Below are positions 1 through 8,390 of a DNA stretch of 64,000 nucleotides, piece by piece. Where the stretch lies: the NCBI RefSeq assembly GCF_965196975.1, contig NZ_OZ239981.1, positions 5,208,001 through 5,272,000 of the forward strand. The letters run 5' to 3'. The translations under genes were made by a program, and so were the position numbers. The stretch is from Endozoicomonas sp965196975. Its GTDB lineage: Bacteria > Pseudomonadota > Gammaproteobacteria > Pseudomonadales > Endozoicomonadaceae. Below the pieces are notes generated by a model, which saw nothing but the letters and a program-made list of their open reading frames with translations, ran no database searches and was not told the origin of the DNA. Position 1 is the stretch's first letter; each line of letters opens with the position of its first letter.

Positions 1-1029
1 AGATTCTTTATTATAGTGGCCTGATCTGCTCACTGGATGCCATCAAGGCCGGTTGTACTTCTGTTATTGACCACCATGCTTCTCCCTCCTATATCAAAGG
101 CTCCCTGAATACACTGCGGAAGGCTTTCCTCAAAGCAGGCCTGCGGGGCATGACCTGTTTTGAAACCACTGACCGTAATGGCGGTATTAAAGAGCTTGAA
201 GCCGGTGTTCGGGAGAACATTGAATTTGCCAACCTGGTAAGCAGTGCCAAAGTCAGGGGGGATGAACCTTATCTGGTAGAAGCTCATATTGGCGCCCATG
301 CACCTTTCACGGTTTCCAATGATGGACTGGGCATGTTGTCCGATGCGGTACGTGAAACCGGTCGAGGCCTGCATATCCACGTTGCAGAAGACAAGTACGA
401 TGCGACCTGGAGCCGTCATCATTATGGGCAGGAGCTGATTCAGCGTCTGGACAGTTTTGGCCTGATCAACGACAAGACCCTGATAGGGCACGGCATCTAT
501 CTGGCGGATTCTGATATTGAATTACTCAATGAGAAAGATGCCTTCCTGGTGCATAACCCACGCTCCAACATGAATAACCATGTGGGCTATAACGAAAAAA
601 CTCACGTCTTATAAAAACGTTGCTCTGGGTACAGACGGTATTGGCAGCGATATGTTTGAAGAACTGAAGTTTGCTTTCTTCAAGCACCGTGACGCCGGTG
701 GTCCACTGTGGCCTGACAGTTTCGTTAAGTTCCTCAATAACGGTAACCGCTTGCTGGAAAGAAACTTCGGTGGTCATTTTGGTCGACTGGAAGCGGGTTA
801 TCAGGCGGATCTGGTCATTTACGATTACAACAGCCCAACACCGCTGCAGGCAGAAAACCTGCCGGGCCATCTGGCATTCGGAATGAACAGCAGTGGTGTG
901 AGAACCGTTATTGTTGATGGCGCCGTTGTGTTGGAAGACGGTTGCTATCCATTTGATGTCAACGAAATTTATGCCGAAGCACGGAAAGCGGCACGGCGTT
1001 TGTGGAAAGGTATGGACAGTCTCAGCTGA
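1..1029 (+). pseudogene. ssnA: SsnA-type aminohydrolase, 5' end outside window, one-base frameshift
   Basis: Amidohydrolase-superfamily protein of the E. coli SsnA type, a cytosolic metal-dependent hydrolase of the purine cluster whose exact substrate is unsettled. The frame is open from base 3, so roughly the first 100 residues lie outside the window. Visible motifs are VIDHHAS, EAHIGAHAPF, GRGLHIHVAED, LIGHGIYL and ALGTDGIGSDMFEE, which supply metal-binding His/Asp residues. At 594-600 a G is followed by six A where GAA AAA (five A) would keep the frame; the extra A brings a stop at 612-614. The rest of the protein (LTSYKNVALGTDG onward) continues in the +1 frame to 1029. Apart from this base the protein matches the SsnA family across the break. 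It could be a true lesion, a sequencing error in a homopolymer, or rescue by transcriptional slippage on A6. Followed 72 bases later by a purine permease. Confidence 0.88.
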
Positions 1030-1101
1030 AAAATAATCAGTCATAAGCCGGGGGAGAGCCTTTGATGGTTTCTCCCACACAACCGGCCTTTGGGGGAAAT
1101 C

Positions 1102-2460
1102 ATGCTAAATACCGATGTTGACCAGTCTTCCATAGAGAAGAATGCAGGGTCTCACGACAACTCTTTGCTGGAGCGACTTTTCAAGTTGAAGCAGCACGGG
1201 ACAACCGTGAAGATGGAAGCGCTGGCGGGATGCACCACCTTCATCACCATGTGTTATGTGGTGTTTGTTGTGCCGGAAATGTTGTCCGCTGCAGGCATGG
1301 ACCGGGGAGCACTGTTTGTTGCTACCTGTCTGATCTCCGCCATCAGCTGTATTGCCATGGGGCTTTAAGCTAACTGGCCTGTAGGCCTGGCTCCAGGTAT
1401 GGGATTGAACGCGTTCTTTGCTTATGCCGTGGTTCTGGGCATGGGCTACTCCTGGGAACAGGCGATGGGTGCCGTATTCTGGGGGGGTATCGGCTTTATG
1501 CTGCTGAGTATCTTCAAAGTCCGGGAGTGGATTGTTGACAGCATTCCCAAAGGGCTGCGAATTGGTATTACCGCTGGTATCGGTTTGTTCCTTGCTCTGA
1601 TTGGACTCAAGTCAGCCGGTATTGTGGTGGCTAACCCCGGCACCATTGTTGGTCTTGGTGATATCACCGGTTTTGCCCAGGTCATGGCGAGCCTTAGCCT
1701 GTTCCTCATTCTTGCCCTGAGCTACCGCAAGATGAAATCAGCGGTACTGGTCTCTATTGCCGTGGTAACGCTGATCTCTCTCTTTACCGGACAGGTTCAG
1801 TTTACCGGCATTGTTTCCCTTCCTCCCAGTATTGAACCCATTTTTGCCAAGCTCGACATTATGGGCTCTCTGAACCCCGATATGATCGGTGTTATCGTGG
1901 CCTTCATGTTTGTCAACCTGTTCGATACCACCGGCACGCTGATTGCGGTTGGTGATAAAGCCGGTCTTGCTGATGAAAATGGCAAGATGGAAAACATGAG
2001 CAAGGCCATGGTGACTGACGGTACTGCCTCCTGGGTTGGTGCGGTATTTGGTGCTCCTACGGTGACCACCTATGTCGAAAGTGCTTCCGGTGTTGCTGTC
2101 GGTGGTCGTACTGGCCTGACTGCAGTATTCATTGGCCTTCTGTTCCTGTTGACTCTTTTCCTTTCTCCGCTGGCTGGCATGGTTCCCGGTTACGCAACTG
2201 CCGGTGCTCTGCTGTATGTAGCCGTTCTGATGACCGGAAGCCTGGGTGCGATGGACTGGTCCGATCTGACCGAAGCGGGTCCTGTTGTGATCACTACCAT
2301 CATGATGCCGTTGAGTTTCTCCATTGCTAATGGTATTGCCCTGGGCTTTATCGCTTACCCAGTCATCAAGTTGCTGGCCGGACGTGTTAAGGAGGTGAGC
2401 ATCAGTGTCTGGGCTCTGGCCATTATGTTCGCACTTAAGTTTATTATCTTTGGCATATAA
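1102..2460 (+). pseudogene. NCS2-family purine permease with in-frame stop
   Basis: Inner-membrane purine/H+ symporter of the NCS2 family, nearest the AzgA/PurP/GhxP clade that carries adenine, guanine or hypoxanthine. ATG 1102 follows a GGGGGAAA ribosome site; an upstream TTG at 1090 is less likely. The reading frame is interrupted by TAA at 1366-1368 and continues without a shift to 2460. Around the stop the protein reads AMGL*ANWPVGLAPGMGLN, where relatives have a tyrosine, so TAT/TAC to TAA is the likely change. The total of about 452 codons is the normal family length. Family features are FDTTGT, the AGLADENGK segment and the conserved ESASGVAVGGRTGLT block, plus many hydrophobic segments. 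The downstream part has its own ATG at 1399 but would lack the first membrane helices. With the neighbouring ssnA lesion this makes two broken genes in a row. Confidence 0.85.
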
Positions 2461-2587
2461 GACAGGCGGCTAATCTCGTTATCGCATGCGTGAGGTTGTT
2501 GTGAAATTCTGGCTGAGAGGTTCGCTTTGAGTTTCACAACATCCTATCTTCTCTCCTTCAGTATGTATTGATTTTCCCTTCTCTGTT

Positions 2588-2748
2588 ATACCAATCGTAC
2601 CTTCTAACTCCCTATTGCGCTGAAGATTTGAGCCTTAATCCTGCGTTGCCGATCGTCGCCATAGCTAAGGCTATGACTCCTCACGACGCCTTGTCTTAAG
2701 TCTCAAATCTTCTTGCTCATAACGGGAGTTAGAAAGCACGATTGGTAT
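2588..2748. repeat. 161-bp imperfect inverted repeat (MITE-like hairpin)
   Basis: The ends ATACCAATCGT and ACGATTGGTAT pair, and pairing continues inward through CTTCTAACTCCC / GGGAGTTAGAAAG, GAAGATTTGAG / CTCAAATCTTC and a central CATAGC-TAAG-GCTATG core. It has no coding capacity and lies in the 601-base gap between the permease and the ygfM-like gene. The form is that of a small non-autonomous mobile hairpin or a bacterial interspersed repeat. No second copy was seen in this window. Confidence 0.7.
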
Positions 2749-2784
2749 TTTGACAATGTTCGCAGGATTTTGTTTCAGATCCAC

Positions 2785-2820
2785 GTGATTATCAGAATGA
2801 TGCATCATTCTGATAATCAC
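2785..2820. repeat. perfect 36-base palindrome
   Basis: The 18-base half GTGATTATCAGAATGATG is followed immediately by its exact reverse complement, with no loop, 242 bases before the ygfM-like start. It has no T-run, so it is not an ordinary terminator. It could be an operator, a mobile-element end or a cruciform-forming site. The rest of the 2461-3061 gap shows no convincing gene. Confidence 0.75.
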
Positions 2821-3061
2821 AGTGTTCATGTAGCGATATTTCCAGGTATTCGGATGGCAACCATAACAATAGGATGCTGGATTTATCACTGTCTTAAGAG
2901 TTTGTGAAAACTTTCCGGAACAGATTTGCCATAAGTCATTTTTTTCTTATTCACTGCTTATCTCCTCATACCAGCGCTACCTTCTGGCCTGAATTATGCT
3001 GCGGAAAAAAGAGATCCATGATCCTGTAGATATAACTTCCGGTATATAAAAGGCAAACAAT

Positions 3062-3853
3062 ATGATCAGGGAATTTTTGCAGCCCGAGACTCTTCAAGAG
3101 GCTCTGGCCATGAAAGAGCAGCATGGTGATCAGGCCGTGTATATGGCCAGTGGTGCACGTTTGAATGCTGCGCCGACGAAGACGGATAAAACCATTGCCA
3201 TCAGTCTTTCCCGTCTTGGTCTGCAGGGTATTGTGCAAACCGATAAAGGATGGGAGCTTGGCGCGCTGACCACACTTCAGCAGGTCATCGACAGTCCTGA
3301 GCTGCCTGAAGGCCTGCGGGAAGCTGCAGCCCTGATCTTCAGCCGTAATATGCGTAACCAGATTACTCTCGGTGGCGAAATTGCTGCCAATTTGAAAGCT
3401 TGCCAGGTTGTTCCTGCACTGCTGGCCATGGATGCAGAAGTTGAAGTGGCAGAAGGTGGCTGCATGACCGTTGAGGCTTGGCAGCAAAAACCCTACGGAT
3501 TAATCACCAAAGTTATCATCCCTGCCAGTGTGGACTATTGCCGCAGTGAGAAAGTGGTTAAGAGCTGTGCAGGTCTGCCAATCGTCAGCGTATCCCTGGC
3601 GGTGAACATTAAAGAAGGCAAGCAGCAGTTTGGTATTGCGCTGGCCGGTGTTGCTGAAAAAGCCATTCGACTTCATGACGTAGAAGCCCTGCTTGCTGAT
3701 CAGGGGCTGCAGGGTCGTGAAGCCATTGAAGAGGCCGTTGGAAAATCAGTCTTCCCTGAAACTGATTTCCTTGGCAGTGCCGAGTACAAGCGTCATCTCA
3801 GCAGTGTCCTGGTTGGCCTGCTGGTGGAAGAGTTTAATGGACGGAGTAACTGA
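3062..3853 (+). CDS. ygfM: FAD-binding subunit of xanthine-dehydrogenase-like enzyme (YgfM type)
   Basis: 263-residue protein of the CO dehydrogenase/xanthine dehydrogenase medium (FAD) subunit family, closest in pattern to E. coli YgfM. It opens MIREFLQPETLQEALAMK, has the FAD-pyrophosphate loop at YMASGARLNAAPTKTDK and the conserved SRNMRNQITLGGEIAAN stretch. Length is normal for YgfM. It would pass electrons between the molybdenum centre of XdhD, encoded next, and an external acceptor in the cytosol. Its stop (TGA 3851-3853) is two bases from the GTG start of xdhD, so the two are translated together. The promoter is probably in the 600-base upstream gap with the palindrome. The start ATG has only a weak AAGG ribosome site. 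Confidence 0.88.
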   Translation: MIREFLQPETLQEALAMKEQHGDQAVYMASGARLNAAPTKTDKTIAISLSRLGLQGIVQTDKGWELGALTTLQQVIDSPELPEGLREAAALIFSRNMRNQITLGGEIAANLKACQVVPALLAMDAEVEVAEGGCMTVEAWQQKPYGLITKVIIPASVDYCRSEKVVKSCAGLPIVSVSLAVNIKEGKQQFGIALAGVAEKAIRLHDVEALLADQGLQGREAIEEAVGKSVFPETDFLGSAEYKRHLSSVLVGLLVEEFNGRSN

Positions 3854-3855
3854 TC

Positions 3856-6750
3856 GTGGAAATCGTCTTTACCCTCAATGGCAAGCAGAAAGCGATTCAG
3901 GCAGAAGCCGGTGAAAATGTTCAGGTACTGCTGAAGCGACTGGGCATGCGAGCTGTCCGTAACAGTGATGATGGCTACGGCTTTGCCGGTTCCGATACTA
4001 TTTTGCTGGATGGCTGTTCTGTCAACGCATCCCTGTTGATTGCAGCCCAGCTCGATGGCCGGGAAGTGGTTACGCCTGAATCTCTGAATGAATATGGCAA
4101 GTTGAGTCCGGTACAGTCAGCATTGATCGATGCGGGTGTTATTCAGTCCGGCTACAACGATCCTGCACTGGCGTTATTGATTACTGACCTGTTCAAGCGC
4201 AGCCCGAACCCCACCAAAGCCGAAATTACCGATGTAATGTCGTCCATCTTCCTGCGTGAGAGTGCTTACCAGCAGGTATTTGATGCGGTCGACATTGCCC
4301 GTCAGCGTCTATCAGATCCTGACTACGTTGCTACCAGTGTGCCTTCCTTTGCCGGAGAGAATCGTCAGGTCGGTAAGCCCGGTGGCAAAGTGGACGCAGC
4401 CCGTTCCATCAAGGCTGAACCCTGCTTTGTTGAGGATTTTGTCGCACCGGATGCCTGTGTCCTGAAGATGCTGCGCAGTCCTCATGCCCATGCCTACATT
4501 ACCCGTATTGATACCAGCGAAGCCGAAGCGATGCCTGGTGTTGTTGCCGTATTTGACCATCGCAACTGCCCAGACGTGTATTACACACCTGGTGGCCAGA
4601 CTGCACCCGAACCTTCTCCTCTGGATCGTCGTATGTTTGGCCAGAAGGTCCGGCATTACGGTGACCGTGTTGCTGCGGTAGTTGCCGAAACGGAAGAGCA
4701 GGCAGAAGCTGCCCTGAAGACCATTAAGGTTGAGTATGAAGTGCTCAAGCCGGTGCTCTCTATCAAGGAAGCCATGGCGGAAGATGCACCTGTCGTGCAT
4801 AACGGTGTGATCAGCTACAGCGTTGGAGCACCGGATGATCTGGATGAGCAGAACAAAACCTCTGATCTCCGTGATGGCAAGATTCATTTCAACTTCCCCT
4901 TTGGTGGCGATCCCAAGAAGAACATTGCTGCCCGTGGTCATGGTGAAATCGGTGATATTGAGCAGGGTTTTGCCGAAGCGGATATGATTCTGGAACGGAC
5001 TTATCAGTCACGCCAGTCTCAACAACTGCCTCCTGAGCAGCACCTCTGCTACACCTATATGGAGGGTGACCGGATTGTTGTCCGTGCAGCTACTCAGGTG
5101 CCATGGCATGTCCGTCGCAAGATTGCCATTGTTCTTGGTCTGAAGCAGCATAAGGTGCATGTAATCAAGGAGCGTCTGGGCGGCGGCTTTGGCTCCAAGC
5201 AGGACATTCTGGTCGAAGAAGTCTGCGCCTTTGCCACACACACTACCGGTCGCCCTGTTCTGTTCCGTCATACCCGTGAAGAGGAGTTTATTGCGACCTC
5301 TACACGACATGTGGCTGAAATTGATATCAAGATGGGGGCGAAGAAAGACGGTACCATCACCGCGTTTGATGTGAACTTCCGCTTCAATACCGGCCCTTAT
5401 GGCAACCATGCCCTGACCGTACCCTGTAATGCACCGGCGATCTCTCTGCCACTGTACCCATGCCCTAACGTTCGCTTCAAGGTAGACACTTACTATTCCA
5501 ATATCGTGCCTACCGGTGCTTACCAGGGATACGGTGGTCCAAAGGGTAACTTCGCTGTACAGATGATTGTGGCTGAAATGGCCGATGCCCTGGGTATTGA
5601 TCATCTGGAGATGATCGAGAAGAACCGGGTAAGAGAAGGCCAGAAGCTGGATCTGCTGGGCAAGGTTGGTGAAGGCAAACTGCCATCCAAAGTGCCCACT
5701 GCCTACAGTTGTGCTCTGGGTCCAATCCTTGAGCAGGGCGCCGTCGGATTTGGCTGGGGAACCCCGAAAGAAGAACCGGGAAATCCACACATCAAGATTG
5801 GCCGTGGTATTGCCACCATGCAACAGAAGTCCGGTATTCCGGATATTGATCAGGCCAATGCCTGGGTCAAACTGGCGTCTGATGGCACGTTGATTGTGCA
5901 CTCTGGCGGTGCTGATATCGGTACTGGTCTGGATACGGTGGTTGCCAAGCTGACCGCTGAAGTGCTCTGCACTGAACTGGCTGATATCCATGTAATCTCC
6001 GGTGATACTGACCACTGTCTGTTTGATAAGGGTGCTTATGCTTCCAGTGGTACCTGCTTCTCCGGTAACGCTGCTCGTCTGGCCGCAGAGGATTTGCGCG
6101 GCAAGGTTCTGAAAACGGCAGCCCATCTGCTGGAAGAACCAGTGGAAGAGCTGATTGTAGAATACCCTGGTGTGGTTCGTAGCTCTGTCCATAACAAGAA
6201 GGGTTCCATCAGTTTCGGAGAAATTGCTCACTATGCCGAAAGTGGTACCGGATGTGGTCAGCTGATGGGGCAGGGCAGCTTTATTACCAGTGAGTTTGCC
6301 TTCCCATACGGTGCCAACTTTGCCGAAGTGGCGGTGGATACCCGTACCGGTAAGGTATCGCTGCGCAAGTTCCATGCGCTGCTGGATTGCGGCACACCCA
6401 TCAACCCGGAACTGGCTCTTGGTCAGATCTACGGTGCCAGCATGAGAGCAATTGGCCATACGCTGCAGGAAGCCATTCAGTATGATGACCAGGGGCGTGT
6501 CGTGAATGCCAACTTTGCCGACTATGGCGCGCCAATGGTTGGTGATTTGCCAGAGGACTTCCAGGCAATACTGGTACCCAGCGATGACCCGGTAGGCCCT
6601 TATGGTGCCAAGTCTGTCTCTGAAATCAGCGTGAATGCAGCAGCGCCAGCGATTGCATCCGCTATCCATGACGCCACCGGAGTCTGGGTCAGAGACTGGC
6701 ACATTACACCGGAAAAAATGCTTAACGCATTGAAGGAATCAGTACTGTAA
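3856..6750 (+). CDS. xdhD: XdhD-type molybdenum hydroxylase
   Basis: 964-residue molybdopterin hydroxylase of the xanthine oxidase family, E. coli XdhD type, probably hydroxylating hypoxanthine, xanthine or a related purine. GTG start with GGAG 10 bases before it. Residues 1-165 align with the two [2Fe-2S] domains of the small subunit, but the cysteine positions read SDDGYGFAGSD and QSGYNDPA, so the cluster ligands appear lost. From about 190 to the end is the Mo-binding subunit: RSPHAHAYI, GGGFGSKQD (about 440), GAYQGYGGPKGNF (about 554), SSGTCFSGNAAR (about 727), and GPYGAKSVSEISV near 915, whose Glu is the expected catalytic base. As I recall, E. coli XdhD has the same degenerate N-terminus, so this looks like a family trait rather than decay. 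Coupled to the FAD subunit upstream. Confidence 0.9.
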   Translation: MEIVFTLNGKQKAIQAEAGENVQVLLKRLGMRAVRNSDDGYGFAGSDTILLDGCSVNASLLIAAQLDGREVVTPESLNEYGKLSPVQSALIDAGVIQSGYNDPALALLITDLFKRSPNPTKAEITDVMSSIFLRESAYQQVFDAVDIARQRLSDPDYVATSVPSFAGENRQVGKPGGKVDAARSIKAEPCFVEDFVAPDACVLKMLRSPHAHAYITRIDTSEAEAMPGVVAVFDHRNCPDVYYTPGGQTAPEPSPLDRRMFGQKVRHYGDRVAAVVAETEEQAEAALKTIKVEYEVLKPVLSIKEAMAEDAPVVHNGVISYSVGAPDDLDEQNKTSDLRDGKIHFNFPFGGDPKKNIAARGHGEIGDIEQGFAEADMILERTYQSRQSQQLPPEQHLCYTYMEGDRIVVRAATQVPWHVRRKIAIVLGLKQHKVHVIKERLGGGFGSKQDILVEEVCAFATHTTGRPVLFRHTREEEFIATSTRHVAEIDIKMGAKKDGTITAFDVNFRFNTGPYGNHALTVPCNAPAISLPLYPCPNVRFKVDTYYSNIVPTGAYQGYGGPKGNFAVQMIVAEMADALGIDHLEMIEKNRVREGQKLDLLGKVGEGKLPSKVPTAYSCALGPILEQGAVGFGWGTPKEEPGNPHIKIGRGIATMQQKSGIPDIDQANAWVKLASDGTLIVHSGGADIGTGLDTVVAKLTAEVLCTELADIHVISGDTDHCLFDKGAYASSGTCFSGNAARLAAEDLRGKVLKTAAHLLEEPVEELIVEYPGVVRSSVHNKKGSISFGEIAHYAESGTGCGQLMGQGSFITSEFAFPYGANFAEVAVDTRTGKVSLRKFHALLDCGTPINPELALGQIYGASMRAIGHTLQEAIQYDDQGRVVNANFADYGAPMVGDLPEDFQAILVPSDDPVGPYGAKSVSEISVNAAAPAIASAIHDATGVWVRDWHITPEKMLNALKESVL

Positions 6751-6779
6751 CGCTGACGTTTGTTCTTACCAAAGAGGCT

Positions 6780-6822
6780 CTACTGCGAAAGTACCAGAAA
6801 ACTAACAGTACCTTCGCAGTAG
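6780..6822. terminator. hairpin after xdhD, no T-run
   Basis: CTACTGCGAAAGTAC and GTACCTTCGCAGTAG form a 15-base stem with one mismatch and a 13-base loop. It lies 30 bases after the xdhD stop and before the next permease. There is no run of T, so it may be a Rho-dependent stop, an RNA-stabilising end or an attenuator. Confidence 0.45.
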
Positions 6823-6929
6823 GCCATCCTCGATAGAGAACATAGCTAATACCCATTTATTTCATACCAACAACAAGCCAGTCCGGTGCGTTGACGGGAT
6901 CGTCTTGCCTGGATTTCGGGGAAACAGCA

Positions 6930-8300
6930 ATGAAGTCGTTTTACGAGATTGAAGATCGGCCTCCACTGGGAACATCACTTGTTCTTGCTCTTCAGCATAT
7001 GCTGGCTGCTTTCGGTGCCATCATTGCTGTCCCTCTGGTTGTGGGCGGAGTATTGGGGCTGCCAGAAAGCACGATGGTCAGCATTGTCAGTGCTGCTTTG
7101 CTGGTTTCCGGAATCATTACCATCGTTCAGTGCCTGGGGCTTGGGCCTGTCGGCATTCGTATGCCTTGCGTTATGGGCACCAGCTTTACCTTTGTTGCCG
7201 TGGCTATTGCCATCGGCCAGGAGCATGGGTTATCCGGCATTCTGGGGTCTGCCCTGGGCGGGTCTCTGGTCATGATCATTGGTAGCCAGTTCATGGTGCA
7301 GGTTCGGAAACTGTTTCCACCCATTGTTTCCGGCACCGTAATTTTGATGATTGGCGTTTCTCTGGTACCAGTGGGGACAGACTGGTTTGCGGGTGCTCTG
7401 CCAGGCAGTGCCGAATATGGCGCCCTCCCTCACCTGATGATTGGTCTGCTGGTTGCCGTGGTGGTTATCACGCTGAACCGCAAAGGATCCGGTCTATTCA
7501 AAACCGGTGCCATTGTTATTGGTATGGCTGCGGGTTATTTGCTCAGTGTACTGATGGGGGATGTGAATTTTGCACCAATCAGTGAGGCTGCATTCATTCG
7601 AATTCCCAGCCTGCTGCCTGTGGACTTAACCTTCCCGATTACCGGTGTCATCAGTATGGGGATTGTTTATCTGGTGACCATTATGGAATCTACCGGTGAT
7701 TTCCTGGCATTGAGTGAAGTCAGTCATTGCAAACTGACCGGCAAACGACTGTCTCGCGGTATCCTGTGTGATGGTGTCGGCAGTGCTCTGGCTGCGGTAT
7801 TTGGAACCACACCATTCTCATCGTTCAGTCAGAATGTGGGAATTGTTGCCATTACCGGTGTTGCCAGTCGTTTTGTTGTTGCACTGACCGGTGTATTACT
7901 GATGATTGCTGGCCTCTTTCCCAAGCTGGCAGCATTGATCGTAACGGTGCCACAACCGGTATTGGGTGGTGCCAGTATTATTATGTTCGGCATGATCATC
8001 GCCGCGGGCATCAAAATGCTCTCGAGAGTGGATCTTAATGAACGTAACAGTGTCATTGTGGCCGTGAGCATCACTGCCGGTCTGGCCGTTACCACTCGCC
8101 CGGATATTCTCTCTAACCTGCCTTCATTCTTCCAGGTCAGCCTCTCTTCAGGAATCACCACTGGAGCACTGGTTGCCGTGCTGTTGAATCAATTATTCAA
8201 ACAGGATTCTCCTGAGCCTCAGGAAATGGAAGAACCTGAGCAGGTAAAAGCAGAATCTGTAAATAAACAATCATCGTTTAATACTGAATTAGCGTCTTGA
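6930..8300 (+). CDS. NCS2 xanthine/uric acid permease (XanQ/UacT type)
   Basis: 456-residue inner-membrane H+ symporter of the nucleobase-ascorbate (NCS2) family. I start at ATG 6930, preceded by CGGGGAAA, rather than the in-frame TTG at 6891; from there the N-terminus is the usual short cytosolic lead before TM1. Family signatures are LQHMLAAFGA in TM1, MESTGDFLA in TM8, TTPFSSFSQNVGIVAITG (the NAT signature with QN and G) in TM10, and a charged tail after TM12. Length fits XanQ/UacT (about 460-480). Xanthine and urate carriers cannot be told apart with certainty by eye. The place between xdhD and the NifJ operon supports delivery of the substrate for purine oxidation or reduction. Confidence 0.85.
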   Translation: MKSFYEIEDRPPLGTSLVLALQHMLAAFGAIIAVPLVVGGVLGLPESTMVSIVSAALLVSGIITIVQCLGLGPVGIRMPCVMGTSFTFVAVAIAIGQEHGLSGILGSALGGSLVMIIGSQFMVQVRKLFPPIVSGTVILMIGVSLVPVGTDWFAGALPGSAEYGALPHLMIGLLVAVVVITLNRKGSGLFKTGAIVIGMAAGYLLSVLMGDVNFAPISEAAFIRIPSLLPVDLTFPITGVISMGIVYLVTIMESTGDFLALSEVSHCKLTGKRLSRGILCDGVGSALAAVFGTTPFSSFSQNVGIVAITGVASRFVVALTGVLLMIAGLFPKLAALIVTVPQPVLGGASIIMFGMIIAAGIKMLSRVDLNERNSVIVAVSITAGLAVTTRPDILSNLPSFFQVSLSSGITTGALVAVLLNQLFKQDSPEPQEMEEPEQVKAESVNKQSSFNTELAS

Positions 8301-8390
8301 AATTGATGTGACGAGCACTTCCCATGACTTTGATCAGTGCTGCTCAGAAATGCTCTGGTATGGTGGAAAGTGTTCAGTAAAGGAGTCGTT

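Noticed and set aside
594..600. Programmed -1 frameshift at an AAAAAAC heptamer in ssnA
   Set aside because: The heptamer resembles a slippery site, but restoring the frame needs a +1 shift (skip one A), the wrong direction for that signal, and no ssnA relative is known to me to use it.
5008..6702. 564-codon open frame antisense to xdhD
   Set aside because: It lies wholly opposite a clear molybdenum hydroxylase gene, has no domain pattern and reflects codon bias of the sense strand.
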